A DNA stretch of 61,769 nt from Bacillota bacterium (GCA_024679955.1 JAILCQ010000024.1:1-61769); one strand, 5' to 3'; shown: positions 28,063 through 37,612, counted from the stretch's first letter. Numbers and translations: made by a program. The notes: generated by a model not told the origin, from the sequence alone.

Positions 28063-29631
28063 TTATTCCCAATCTGTGACTTCGGTTTGTTCCACGCCCA
28101 CGCGGCTGCCTTTGGGACGCTTTTTCTTATATACCACCGCCACGCCGTAAATCATCACCGGCTGATCCAAATGCTCCGCCTGATCGGCAATAAAAGATAC
28201 CTGCAAACGCTTGGCCTTTTGGTTGACGGTCACTTCTTTGGTCACCGTATCCTGCCAGCCGAAAAACGTCTCGCCGAATCCGCCTTCCCCATATACCAGG
28301 CTTTCGTCCATATCGGTGTTGAACAGCCATTGCTGATTCCGATAATCCGCCTTGATCCGCAGCTTGATCTTGCTGCTCTGCGCTGCGTATTGTTTGGCGG
28401 CGATCAACACCTTTTTGATGCGGCTGTCCCGCACCATGCCGCCCATTACGTCGAAGCTCTTGGTCACCGCCTTCATCGGTATCGTTTTCGGCTCGCCCAC
28501 GGAAACGTCGATATAATGGTGACTGGCATTGTCATATTTCAGCACATATCCGTTGCCGCATCCCAAAAACAACGCGTTTTCTCTCATCGCCGTCGAATAA
28601 CAAGTGGCCTCTTGGGTAAATTCGCCCCAAAAGCTTTTCAGGGCGGTATAATACCGGTATTCCTTTTTCCCCTGCCCGTTGACCACCGTCAAATAATAGA
28701 CGCTGTCCCACACCTGGGCATAGGCGTCCACCGTTCCGTTGCTGCGCAGCGTATCGCTGATCAAACCGATGGAAATATTTTTTGCCGCAATGGCGGTAGA
28801 ATAAAACGGCCAGCTCAGCTCGTATACGCCGTTATACCCCAAAAACAAAACTGCGTTTTCTACCGTTTGAATGCTTTTATCAAATTTTGTGCCCGAGGTA
28901 ACGTTCAACTGCGTCAGATCCATATCGCTGCCGCCGGCAAAATCCCAACCGCTCAAAAAATGCACGGTCTTTTCTTTGAATATCAGCATCCCTTGAGAGA
29001 ATTCTTTCAATCCGGTAATACAATCGGCATTTTTTGTGTTCACATTGATCACATTCGTTTCGGTAAAGGCGCAGGGATTGCCAATCTCCGATACATATAC
29101 TTCGCTTTTGTCCGCCCTGGCATAAAACCAACGCTTGCCCCGCTGCTCCACGAAGCTGGATCCTTTGATCCGCTGCCACAAAGCCTGCAAGGCGGAGGAC
29201 GGATCCACCGCGTCCAAAACCGCTTCGCTGGTGGAAGACCCGTTATAAACGCGTATCGTCGTACCGTCCAGCCAATACAGCTTATCGGCGTAGACAAAAT
29301 AGTCCCGGATCGGCGCGGTCATCGCCGGCGTCACCGTGATCTCCTGCCATTCTCCGCCCAGCGCGTCATACCGGTACAAATGCTCTTTGGTAAAACACAG
29401 GCTTTGACAAGGGCCGCTGGCCGGCTGATAATCCAAAACCGCCTGCACGTCTCCGCAATCGGGAAGCTGCGCTGCAAACGCCAGATCGGTGCCGCAGGCC
29501 CGTTTCAAACCGTATTTTTCACCAGGCTCCGTATTCACCGCCGACACCAATTGATTGTCTTTCATATTATCATTGGCGTTTTCGCATAAACCGCCGGAAA
29601 AATCCTGATACACCCGCAAATATTTAGCCAT
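28063..29631 (-). CDS. Tail nozzle/hub beta-propeller protein (P22 gp10/T7 gp12-like)
   Basis: The 522-residue protein opens YQDFSGGLCENANDN and continues as a run of beta-propeller-like blades (LYWLDGTTIRVYNG, FFARADKSEVYVSEIGNP-like, GLKEFSQGMLIFKE, VWDSVYYLTVVNG). This is the pattern of podovirus tail nozzle or phage-stabilisation proteins that close the portal after packaging. The ATG at 29631 follows GGAG, and the gene overlaps the small gene before it by eight bases. Assignment is by fold pattern and gene order. Confidence 0.7.
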   Translation of the reverse strand: MAKYLRVYQDFSGGLCENANDNMKDNQLVSAVNTEPGEKYGLKRACGTDLAFAAQLPDCGDVQAVLDYQPASGPCQSLCFTKEHLYRYDALGGEWQEITVTPAMTAPIRDYFVYADKLYWLDGTTIRVYNGSSTSEAVLDAVDPSSALQALWQRIKGSSFVEQRGKRWFYARADKSEVYVSEIGNPCAFTETNVINVNTKNADCITGLKEFSQGMLIFKEKTVHFLSGWDFAGGSDMDLTQLNVTSGTKFDKSIQTVENAVLFLGYNGVYELSWPFYSTAIAAKNISIGLISDTLRSNGTVDAYAQVWDSVYYLTVVNGQGKKEYRYYTALKSFWGEFTQEATCYSTAMRENALFLGCGNGYVLKYDNASHHYIDVSVGEPKTIPMKAVTKSFDVMGGMVRDSRIKKVLIAAKQYAAQSSKIKLRIKADYRNQQWLFNTDMDESLVYGEGGFGETFFGWQDTVTKEVTVNQKAKRLQVSFIADQAEHLDQPVMIYGVAVVYKKKRPKGSRVGVEQTEVTDWE

Positions 29632-29983
29632 TGGCTTTGCTCCTGCCGCTTCGTTTTTTCTGTTCCGCGCCGCCGTTTTCGCGCTGGGCCGCCAGATCCG
29701 TCCCCGCCTGCCGCTGCCAGACTTCCGCATCCACTTCCGGATCGCCGGAGCCGGCCTGAGCCTTTTTGCTTCGGGCCGGACGGGCGTTTTTCGCCGCCTG
29801 CGCCAATTGACGCAGGCTCGGCGCTTCGATCACCATGCCGCCGGCATTCACCCCGTCTTTGAGGATAGCGGCGATCAGCTCCGCGTCTTTTTCCTCGTCA
29901 AATTCCTTGCCGCCTCTGTCCAATATCACTGCGCCATTGGTCCAACTTTCCCCCCGGGAAAGAAATCTGCGCATTTTCGCCAT
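29624..29983 (-). CDS. Small basic phage protein after the capsid gene, unknown
   Basis: This 119-residue protein has a folded-looking N-terminal half (SWTNGAVILDRGGKEFDEEKDAELIAAIL) and a low-complexity, Ala/Arg/Lys/Gln-rich tail. The position between capsid and nozzle genes would suit a head-completion or decoration protein. No family is recognised. The ATG follows AAGGAGG. Confidence 0.6.
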   Translation of the reverse strand: MAKMRRFLSRGESWTNGAVILDRGGKEFDEEKDAELIAAILKDGVNAGGMVIEAPSLRQLAQAAKNARPARSKKAQAGSGDPEVDAEVWQRQAGTDLAAQRENGGAEQKKRSGRSKANG

Positions 29984-30118
29984 TCTTTTTTCCTCCTTTT
30001 GCCCTTTTGCGCCGGTTGCGCAACCTATTTTCCCTGTCCGCCGGTTCGCCGCTATGCCAAAAGCCGTCCGGCGGCCGGCAAGCGGCCGCCGGACCCTGCC
30101 CCATCCTTAGGATCGGGC

Positions 30119-31291
30119 TTACGCGTCCAAAACTTCGTAACAACCGGTGATCAGCATATGGGCTTTCGGTTGTTTGAATTCAACGGAGCATTCGGTAATA
30201 TACTCATCCATCACGCCGTCCACGTCTCTGGCCTGGATATTGGTATTCAGCTTGGTGTCCCGTCCGTCCAAATAGACATAACGGATATACTGCAGATCCA
30301 AAACGAAGCCATAGCCGGCATATACGGCGCTTTCCATCAGCAAAGGATCGTAAACCACTTTCATATTGCCATAGCTGGTAATCAGATTGCGTACCGTCAT
30401 ACCCATGGTTTTGTCTTCGCCCACTTCCGTCACCAGCTTCTGAGAAGCCCAGTCGTTGATGGCCGAAGCCAAATACGGACCGGCCACCAGCAGCTTTTCT
30501 TCGCTGCCGTAGCTGAAAGCTTCCCTGGCCACCTTGGCGTCGAAGTTGCGGAAGGTCAGCTTATTGCTGCTGGCGTTAAAAGCCACCGCCCGGGAATCGT
30601 TGGCCAGGAATTCCAAAATACCGCCCATGGAGCGGCGGGGAGTAGCGCCGCTGGTATCCAGCTTCCTCTGGCCGAAATACAAAGCGTTGGCAATATCCCG
30701 GATATGTTCGATGCCCGCCTTTTTTCGTTGATAATTCAGGTCTTTGCCGCCATACATTTTGGAGGCCTTTTCCGTATTGGAAAGAGCGATGGGCGTACGG
30801 AATATCTGCGTATAATTGTAGCAGGGGGTCTCCTGGGTGGATTTCACCTCTCTGGCCCCGGCGTTTTCCGCCTGGGCGTTGCCGATGATCAAGATCTCCG
30901 CGTCGTCCGCCACCGCGGCCCCTACGGTAGAACCGTACCCTCTGGATACGGTCAAAGTATTCCCGGAAACGGCGGTCACCAGCATGCATTCGCCGGTGGA
31001 CGGCACTTTGAGCAGATCATATACCCGAAAGATACCGCCGTCCTCCACGGTAATCGTGGACGCGTCGGCGGCAGCCGCTCCGTTGGCCAGGGTGCGTACG
31101 CCCAGCAACTGATCCTCCAACCACTCAAACTTCGGATTATAAACCACGCGGCTGTCTCCGCGGATCGCCTTCAAACAGGTCAAAAACGGCGCTTTATCCG
31201 GCTCCAATAAAGCGATTTGATCCGCCATATCCACCACAAGCCGGTTGGCTGCGATATTCCCCGTAGTACGAACTCCCGTAATCAATGCCAT
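30119..31291 (-). CDS. Major capsid protein, SU10 type
   Basis: This is a 390-residue HK97-fold capsid protein of the SU10 (DUF5309) family. It has the N-terminus TTGNIAANRLVVDMADQIALLEPDKAPFL, the N4/SU10 segment RTPIALSNTEKASKMYGG, LRR-type SMGGILEFL and the late VRNLITSYGNMKVVYDPLL. This family is found in podoviruses and many Clostridia prophages. The ATG follows AAAGGATG, after the scaffold gene. No truncation is seen. Confidence 0.88.
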   Translation of the reverse strand: MALITGVRTTGNIAANRLVVDMADQIALLEPDKAPFLTCLKAIRGDSRVVYNPKFEWLEDQLLGVRTLANGAAAADASTITVEDGGIFRVYDLLKVPSTGECMLVTAVSGNTLTVSRGYGSTVGAAVADDAEILIIGNAQAENAGAREVKSTQETPCYNYTQIFRTPIALSNTEKASKMYGGKDLNYQRKKAGIEHIRDIANALYFGQRKLDTSGATPRRSMGGILEFLANDSRAVAFNASSNKLTFRNFDAKVAREAFSYGSEEKLLVAGPYLASAINDWASQKLVTEVGEDKTMGMTVRNLITSYGNMKVVYDPLLMESAVYAGYGFVLDLQYIRYVYLDGRDTKLNTNIQARDVDGVMDEYITECSVEFKQPKAHMLITGCYEVLDA

Positions 31292-31363
31292 AGTATCTAC
31301 ATCCTTTCTCTTTTTCGTTACCCTTTGTTCTTTTGGCCCAAAAGGCCATGTTCTTTTTGCCGG

Positions 31364-32173
31364 TTAATCAAAAAAACGCCCCTTACCGGCGCTGAATATA
31401 CCCTTGATGATCTTTTCTTCCTCGCTGGGATCGCTTTGACTGCCTTTGTTGTTTTTGGGATAGATGGCCAGCCCCGCCTTATCCGCACCGGCAAAGAGAG
31501 CCTCCGGCTCCGCCGGCAGATCCGCTGCGGCGGCGCTGCCGTCCCCGCCTTGGGTTTGCGGGGCGCCATACAGATCCAAAGCGGCCAGCTTCATCATTTC
31601 TTCCGGATGCTTGCGCCAAATATCGCCGTCGCCCCACTGGCGGCTGCGCTCGATCATGCCCTGCATCAGCCGTTTGGCTTCCGCCGCATCCGCCGTCTGC
31701 GGAAACATGGCCTGCACCAAACGTAGCGCCCGGTCGAAGCTGCTCCGTTCCTGATTCTGCCGCATAGCCTGCAGCAGCGGTTCCAGGGATTCCTGCACCT
31801 TGCGGCTTACGCCGCCTTTCTGTCTGCTTTCCTGTCCGCCGCGGTCTTCCCGGACAGGCTTTTCCTCCGCCGTGCCGGAAGCGCCTTGCCCCCGCTCCGC
31901 CAACAGTTGCCGCACCGTCTGCTCCAACGCCTGACGGGCCTGCCTTTCCTGCAGCAGGCAGCGGTATATATCCGGCAAACGTCCCTGCATATCCTCATAC
32001 TGGGCCTGCAATCTCTGCCATCTTGCTCCGTCTCCCTCCTTTCCCCGATCGCCGCCGTCGCTTTCCATACCGCGCGGATCCGCGTTTTCCCCGGCAGCCG
32101 CCATCTGGGCAGCCGCCAGCAAAGCTTCATCCGACAGATCCAGCCGCTCTTTTTTTCCGTTAAAAAAACCCAT
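31364..32173 (-). CDS. Putative phage scaffolding protein
   Basis: The protein has 269 residues, is Gln/Glu/Ala/Arg-rich and mostly helical, with a strong coiled-coil region (LQAQYEDMQGRLPDIYRCLLQERQARQALEQTVRQLL). The C-terminus holds a conserved-looking DIWRKHPEEMMKLAALDLYG segment and a basic end. It lies directly upstream of the capsid gene, the usual scaffold position. Identity is inferred from composition and synteny; no protease domain is seen. Confidence 0.65.
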   Translation of the reverse strand: MGFFNGKKERLDLSDEALLAAAQMAAAGENADPRGMESDGGDRGKEGDGARWQRLQAQYEDMQGRLPDIYRCLLQERQARQALEQTVRQLLAERGQGASGTAEEKPVREDRGGQESRQKGGVSRKVQESLEPLLQAMRQNQERSSFDRALRLVQAMFPQTADAAEAKRLMQGMIERSRQWGDGDIWRKHPEEMMKLAALDLYGAPQTQGGDGSAAAADLPAEPEALFAGADKAGLAIYPKNNKGSQSDPSEEEKIIKGIFSAGKGRFFD

Positions 32174-32294
32174 TGCAACAACCTCCTTCTTTATTCCGCA
32201 TTAAAAAACCGCCCTTCGGCGGATAATGCCACGCTTTATAAAATGTTTCCGGCAAACAAACCGGCCGTTTTATCTTTTTTCCTTGCGGGAAATA

Positions 32295-32303
32295 TGCTAT
32301 AAT
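32295..32303 (+). promoter_or_regulatory. Extended -10 promoter of the comEA-like gene
   Basis: TGC-TATAAT at 32295-32303 on the plus strand, opposite to the phage operon, with a T-rich -35 position. It lies 83 bases before the ATG at 32386. Confidence 0.6.
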
Positions 32304-32385
32304 CAATTCCAAATATGGCGTCCAGCCAAAACTGGATCACCAAATGCCGAACCACCCACCACCCTGCCGGAAAGGACAAGACCCC

Positions 32386-32778
32386 ATGCCGTCCAGATCC
32401 AAATATATTACGCCGTTTCTATTATCCGTGCTGATCGTCGCCGTCATTCTGACGGTGTGCGGCTACCGCAGCGCCCGCATCCTTCCCCCAACCTCCGCCG
32501 CCGTCGTCCGGGAGCTTTCCCCGGAAGCGACGGAAAAGGCGGCTGACGCCGCTGCCGCGGCAGACGCGGCCGCCGGCGCTTTTCAGCCCATCGATCTCAA
32601 CGCCGCCACCGCCAGCCACTTGCAAACCCTTCCCGGCATCGGCCCGGTAAAAGCCGCCGCCATCATCGCCTATCGGGAAGAAATCGGCGGCTTCACCGAC
32701 AAAGCCCAATTGCTTAACGTTTCCGGTATCGGCCAAAAGACCTACGACGCCATTCGGGATCTGGTTTACATTGAATGA
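32386..32778 (+). CDS. comEA: ComEA-like helix-hairpin-helix DNA-binding protein inside the phage operon
   Basis: This 130-residue protein has an N-terminal transmembrane anchor (about 7-28), an Ala-rich linker and two helix-hairpin-helix motifs. They are seen as DLNAATASHLQTLPGIGPVKAAAIIAYRE (about 68-96) and LLNVSGIGQKTYDAI (about 108-122). This is the ComEA layout: a membrane-tethered receptor that binds incoming double-stranded DNA during natural transformation. The SLBB domain of long ComEA proteins is missing. It is the only rightward gene within the structural operon, has its own promoter, and no comEC is in the window. The ATG follows GGAAAGG. Confidence 0.85.
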   Translation: MPSRSKYITPFLLSVLIVAVILTVCGYRSARILPPTSAAVVRELSPEATEKAADAAAAADAAAGAFQPIDLNAATASHLQTLPGIGPVKAAAIIAYREEIGGFTDKAQLLNVSGIGQKTYDAIRDLVYIE

Positions 32779-32856
32779 CTGGCAATATGTGAATTTGCCT
32801 TGATTTTTCCGCCGCCTGGAGGATTTCTTCTTTTGCTTCGGACTTTTCCGCTATTT

Positions 32857-32878
32857 TTCTATATTAATTAATATAGAA
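32857..32878. repeat. 22-bp perfect AT-rich palindrome after comEA
   Basis: Uninterrupted dyad with half TTCTATATTAA and its complement, no loop. It lies 79 bases after the comEA stop and 22 before the stop of the converging phage gene. Without a GC stem it is a poor terminator; a protein-binding or recombination site is possible. Confidence 0.7.
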
Positions 32879-32899
32879 GGATTTCCTATACCGCCGGTC

Positions 32900-33127
32900 C
32901 TATTCCGCCCCGTCCGTCCATTCCCGGATCAGCCCCAAAAACGCGCCGGTTTCCGCGAAAGCGCCTTGCCAGCGGCATACCTCCTCCCAGTTTTTGGCCT
33001 CGCTGAACCGTCCCAGGATATACCGGCGTTTTTCTTCTATTTCCCGGCAAAACCACAGCCAAAAGGCATTGTCCGCCAGGGCCGCCGCCGCTTCCTGCAA
33101 ACGTCTGATCTCCTCCTGCTCCATCAT
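32900..33127 (-). CDS. Small phage protein downstream of portal
   Basis: The protein has 75 residues, is helical, and rich in Trp and Glu (FWLWFCREIEEKRRYILGRF). Its start overlaps the portal stop by four bases. It is unrecognised. Small genes after the portal often encode head proteins; nothing in the sequence decides. Confidence 0.55.
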   Translation of the reverse strand: MMEQEEIRRLQEAAAALADNAFWLWFCREIEEKRRYILGRFSEAKNWEEVCRWQGAFAETGAFLGLIREWTDGAE

Positions 33128-34983
33128 GCGCCGCCTCCCGCCAGTATCCTGGACAGTGCTTCCGCCAAAGCTTGCTCCGGCTCCGCCCCGGCTTCCGCCG
33201 TCGCCCCTTGCCGCAAGGCCGCCGCCGGGTCCAAACCGGCCGCTGCACCGCCGCCGTTACCGGCTGCTTGTCCAAACGGGGGAGCCGCCAAAACCGCCGC
33301 CAAAGAATGTACGCTATCATCATCCCCGGCCGGCCTTGGGCCGGCTTTTTTTTGTTCTTCCCCGGCGGTTTTTCGCAGATCCGGCAAAAGCTCCTTCACA
33401 TTCTCTATATCCAAAGCGCGAAACACTCTTTCCAAAAAACGCAGCAGCGCCTCCGGATCGTTTTGATACAAAGGATGACGGCTGGCCAATTGGAATGCCT
33501 CCATGGTACGGTTTTTGATCATTTCTTTGTTGGCCAAAGGCTCCGCCGCCGCCCCGACATAATACAGATCATAATCTCCCGCCAATTCTTCCGGCGAAAT
33601 ATGCAGCAGCCTATCCCCGTCTTCGTTCAGCAAACGGATCAAGCGCTTCTCCGTCAAAAACTGCTGATCCAAAGCCAAACATTTCTTGCCCACCGGCGTC
33701 AGCAGATTGTTCACCACCGCCGCCACCACGCTTTTAAAACGCAGCGAAGCGTTGTTGTCCTTGGTCATGGTGGTGGTGGCGGTTTCCGACCGCTGGGACA
33801 AACCCATGATCACATCGTGACACCCGGTGGTATCCCGCATATCCTGCTTGATACTGCTCTCATTGGAAAAGGCCGTGCCTGGCATGGTCGCCACCTGAAT
33901 CTCCTGCACGTCGTCCATATTCTCCACCTGCAAAACCCCGTTTTGCCGCCACACCAGATCCCGGGGGGTGATGCCGCAGCCCTTACGCACCTTCCACATG
34001 CGCCGCAAGGCCAAAGAATAATAATCCACCCGCTGGTTCCGGGTGGTGTTCAATTCTTTCTGCAGGCTTTCGATGGATTCCGGGATGCCGACGCCGTAAA
34101 ATTCATGGGGCAGCGGCGTATAACAGCACTTATCATACGGCTTCATGCCATGCCAAAACGGATTGGGCTCGTCCAGGGCGCATTGGCATTCGTTGACGAT
34201 CACCACATGGCGGTCGTCCTCCCAATACTGATCCACCTTATAGAGGCTGTTGTCGTCCTGGCCGCTGAAATCATCCTCGCTTTCGCTTTTGCCGGCGTCG
34301 TCCCGGCGCATCGTTTGCCCCTTTTCCACGTCTTCCCAGGGGCTCAGCTTGCTGAAATCCAAGCGGTACTTGCCGTTTCTCACCATATTCTGCAATTGCC
34401 GCCGGGTCTGATACTCCCGATGACCGCAAAAACGGGCGTCGCGGATGTCTTCCGCATTGGGATCCACAAAAAAATCAAAAATATCCAGACATTGACAGAT
34501 GGGATCGTCATATACCACAGTATTGTGCCTGATCTCCTGCCGGGCCCCGCCGGCCCGCTGCCGGGTCTGCCTGGTTTCCAGCAGCCATCCCGTATACACC
34601 ACGGCCGTGCCGTAGCAGCATAAGCTATGCAATACCTTATCCCGAAACAGCCTGGGCAATTGCATCCTGTCGTTCATTTGCCAATCCAATAATGTCTGCA
34701 GCCGGTCCGCCTGTGCCTTGTCTTCGTCCCCCCGGGGCAATATGGATAAATAGGGCCTGCTGGCAAACAGGCTCTCCGCCACTCTGGCTTTGATCACCTC
34801 CACCTGCATAAAGGTGGCCGGCACAAAAATATTGCTCCTGCCTTCCTTCACTTCATCCGGTTGAGAACGGTACAAACGGTAATACCGCCGCCAATCCTGA
34901 CTGTAGTTCTCATCCCGCCATTGTTCCGCCCGTTTGATCCGGTCTACGATCACCGGCACTTGTTTGCTCTCATTCGCCTTCAT
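33124..34983 (-). CDS. Phage portal protein
   Basis: The 619-residue protein contains typical portal features. The N-terminal helix has RAEQWRDENYSQDWRRYYRLYRSQPDE, a wing includes FDFFVDPNAEDIRDARFCGHREY, and the stem-crown region has LQKELNTTRNQRVDYYSLALRRMW and the ISPEELAGDYDLYYVG stretch. The size and motif order fit podovirus/SU10-like portals. It forms the dodecameric DNA channel bound by the terminase. The C-terminal 60 residues are low complexity (Ala/Gly). Its stop overlaps the next small gene. Confidence 0.87.
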   Translation of the reverse strand: MKANESKQVPVIVDRIKRAEQWRDENYSQDWRRYYRLYRSQPDEVKEGRSNIFVPATFMQVEVIKARVAESLFASRPYLSILPRGDEDKAQADRLQTLLDWQMNDRMQLPRLFRDKVLHSLCCYGTAVVYTGWLLETRQTRQRAGGARQEIRHNTVVYDDPICQCLDIFDFFVDPNAEDIRDARFCGHREYQTRRQLQNMVRNGKYRLDFSKLSPWEDVEKGQTMRRDDAGKSESEDDFSGQDDNSLYKVDQYWEDDRHVVIVNECQCALDEPNPFWHGMKPYDKCCYTPLPHEFYGVGIPESIESLQKELNTTRNQRVDYYSLALRRMWKVRKGCGITPRDLVWRQNGVLQVENMDDVQEIQVATMPGTAFSNESSIKQDMRDTTGCHDVIMGLSQRSETATTTMTKDNNASLRFKSVVAAVVNNLLTPVGKKCLALDQQFLTEKRLIRLLNEDGDRLLHISPEELAGDYDLYYVGAAAEPLANKEMIKNRTMEAFQLASRHPLYQNDPEALLRFLERVFRALDIENVKELLPDLRKTAGEEQKKAGPRPAGDDDSVHSLAAVLAAPPFGQAAGNGGGAAAGLDPAAALRQGATAEAGAEPEQALAEALSRILAGGGA

Positions 34984-34992
34984 ATTCTCCCC

Positions 34993-35508
34993 CTACTCCA
35001 CGATCCATCGCTCCAATTGCCGCTGCCAGCCGCCGCAGGTTTTTAAACGCTTGGCTTTCGCGTCGTTATAGAGTTTCATCCATTTGCTGCCATGGCCGCT
35101 TTCTTCCCCGTCGCCCTCGGATTCCCGATCCCAAAAACGGGAGGTGGCAAAAATGGGCAACAACCCGTGCCAGATCTCCGCCAATTCACATTCTCCCTGA
35201 TAGGCATCGGAAAAATCCTTGGGCAATCGGTAATAATACAGCCGGGCCTGCCCCGGAGAAGCAAAAACGATTTTGCCGTCCGGCGTCAATGTATAGGCGC
35301 GATCGCAATCCGCAAGCTGCAAAAAGCCTTCCGGCAAAGCAAAGGCCTCCCCAGCCCCGGCCACCGTATAGTCAGCCGTGGCCATCATGCCGCCGGCCAG
35401 GGCCAAATCCGTCTGTGCCTCGTTGAACCACACATACAAGTCGCCGTTATGACAATCATTTACGCCGCTTAAAACGGCAAATTGATCCTTCAATTGCTCA
35501 AAATTCAT
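34993..35508 (-). CDS. Phage head-tail adaptor-type protein
   Basis: This 171-residue protein has an N-terminal helical part (FEQLKDQFAVLSGVNDCHNGDLYVWFNEAQTDLAL), a beta section and a C-terminal helix ending RQLERWIVE. This resembles small adaptor proteins between portal and tail in podo-like phages. The ATG at 35508 has GAGGGG upstream. Function is inferred from the gene's place between terminase and portal. Confidence 0.6.
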   Translation of the reverse strand: MNFEQLKDQFAVLSGVNDCHNGDLYVWFNEAQTDLALAGGMMATADYTVAGAGEAFALPEGFLQLADCDRAYTLTPDGKIVFASPGQARLYYYRLPKDFSDAYQGECELAEIWHGLLPIFATSRFWDRESEGDGEESGHGSKWMKLYNDAKAKRLKTCGGWQRQLERWIVE

Positions 35509-35537
35509 ATCCGCCCCTCTTTCCTCAACGTTTTCGT

Positions 35538-37190
35538 TCAATAGCCGGTGATCGGGTCTACCGCGCCGTACCATTGTCCTTCCTCAAACTCTTCCCGTTC
35601 ATAATAGGGCTGCTCCGTCAAAACATACAACGCCAAGGCCAAAGCCATCACCCGATCGTCATGGCTGCCCTCCCGGGCATTGGCCGCGCCTTTTTCATCG
35701 TACATGTACGTTAAACATTCGTTGATCGTTTCTTTGCCATGTATCTTCTCCGCCTCCCGGCGGATATGACCGGCCAGGGCGCTGATCAGTAACGGCTTGG
35801 TGCGGGCGCTGGTAAAAAAGCCGTATTCCTGCATGGTATAATCGCTGGAACGGTTCACCGTCCGCCGCCGGTAAATGCGGGGATAAGCCAAGCGCTTCAA
35901 CGCGTTCACCGTGGCCACCCCATGATTGTTCACCTCCGGCGTCACTCTGGCCAAATTATAATAGCGTCCCAAATAGGCCGCCTGTACGCCCAACAGATCC
36001 GGATCGATATGCCCGTGCCATTCCGCCGCCTGCTCGCCGCTGTCCCGGATCACCACCTCCATCGCCGCATAATCTCCTCCCTCCTTTCCCGAAGCCGTAT
36101 CCACACCGATCACATATTCCCGGCCTTCCTCCGGCAAACGCCACAACCGCAAATTGCCCTGAGGCGAATCCACAAAGGTCACCCTGCCGTCCACTTCTTC
36201 CAAATCTCCCCGGCGCAGCGGTTTCTCCGCTCCATGCAAGGCCCGGACCAAAGCCGGAACGTCAAAGACCGGCCTGCCGCTGGCAATAAAGGCCTCTCCG
36301 GCAAAGGCCGGATACTCCTGATGAAAAACCTGTATATCCCCGCCGCAATTGGCGTCGATACACCAACGCCGCCAAGCCAACTGTTCCGCGGTCAATCCGT
36401 ACAAACGCTGCAATTCCTTTTCTGCCGCCAGGGGCGCAAAATTCTCCGGCGGCGGCATGCGGTATTCCGGATTCTCAAACCAGGGGAAAAACAACGGTGT
36501 AAAGCCGCCTTCCCCTTAGGTCGCCCGCTGCCATTGCTCAAAAAAGGCGCCGCCCAGGCCGTTGGCCGTGCTTTCAATGATCACCATCGTCTGCCGGTGA
36601 TACGGCACCGCCTGCAATAAAGAAGTCATGGTCTCCGCCGCATACGGCCAAAAAGCCAATTCGGATATATGCAGATTGTGAATGGTGGCAGAACGTCCCG
36701 CTTCTTTGTTCAACGCCGTTTCAATGGTGATCCTCGAACGCAGGCCCGGTCTTTGACTCCGCTCTTTGGCCCGGGGATTCTCAAAAATCAGCTCCCGGGA
36801 ATTGGCGGCCTTGCGCAGGGGACGCAAAAAAGCCGGGGACTCTTCATAGAACAGCTTGGTCTTGTTGAAAATATTGGCGGATGCGTCCGCCTTATGGGCC
36901 ACCACCATGGAATGCACATTGGGCCTGGTCACCGTGGCATGATAAAACAAACCGGCCACGGCTGTGGAAAACCCCATTTGCCGCGCTTTCAAAATGATGA
37001 TCCGTACCGGCTGCCCCGCCTGCCGCTGCCTCTGTATTTCCGCATACAGTCTCTTTTGCGCGTCGTTAAAGACAAACGGCGCCAATTCGCCGTATTTGTT
37101 CTGTATTTTCAGCGTTTTTGCGCAAAATAAAAGCGGATCGTTGATTATCCGCTTGATATCTTCCGTATTGTTTTTATTCTCTTTGCCCAT
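35538..37190 (-). pseudogene. terL: Large terminase subunit with an in-frame TAA
   Basis: One reading frame carries both terminase domains. The ATPase part (37190-36519, 224 codons) has IIILKARQMGFST (Walker A variant), MVVAHKADASANIF and IIESTANGLGGAFFEQWQRAT. A TAA at 36516-36518 stops it. The same frame continues as GEGGFTPLFFPWFENPEY, and then the nuclease domain with GVDTASGKEGGDYAAM and SHDDRVMALALAL. The stop replaces one residue, so a single substitution restores a 550-residue protein. It may be a nonsense mutation, stop readthrough or a separately started nuclease subunit (a TTG at 36494 with a distant GGGGAAGG). Confidence 0.85.
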
Positions 37191-37195
37191 CAATC

Positions 37196-37612
37196 TTACT
37201 CCGGATCGCCCAGGAATTCTTCAATTGATACTGATTTTTCCTCTTCACCGTCCTTTTCGCCATATCCGTACACCGCCTTGGCGGCAAAAGCGCCGATAGA
37301 GCCTTTTTTATCGCGGCAGGCAAATTCTATCGTCAATTGTTCGGCCAAATCCTGCCACTTCAACAGCAAACGCCGCCTTTTCTTCTGCCAGGCCGCTTCC
37401 TTTCCCGTGGGTTCCCGCAGCCATTCCCGATACGTGGCTTCGTCGATCTGCAAAGCCACCCGTATATCCACCTTCAACATCACCGTCGCCGTTTGCTGGC
37501 GCCGCAAATACTCCGCGGCCAATCGCCGCTCGATCTCCTCCAATTGCTTGCGCGGCGGTAATTCCGCCACGCTGCCGTTTAACCAAGGGCGGTACGCCGC
37601 CGTTTCCTCCAT
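37196..37612 (-). CDS. terS: Putative small terminase subunit
   Basis: This 138-residue, helical, highly charged protein has an HTH-like middle (MLKVDIRVALQIDEATYREWLREP, about 45-70) and an acidic C-terminus. It lies three bases upstream of the large terminase gene. Size, composition and synteny fit TerS, which recognises the packaging site. No clear database motif is visible by eye. Confidence 0.7.
   Translation of the reverse strand: MEETAAYRPWLNGSVAELPPRKQLEEIERRLAAEYLRRQQTATVMLKVDIRVALQIDEATYREWLREPTGKEAAWQKKRRRLLLKWQDLAEQLTIEFACRDKKGSIGAFAAKAVYGYGEKDGEEEKSVSIEEFLGDPE

Noticed and set aside
36495-36540. Intron or intein splitting the large terminase
   Set aside because: The two halves are separated by a single stop codon in the same frame; there is no inserted sequence to splice.
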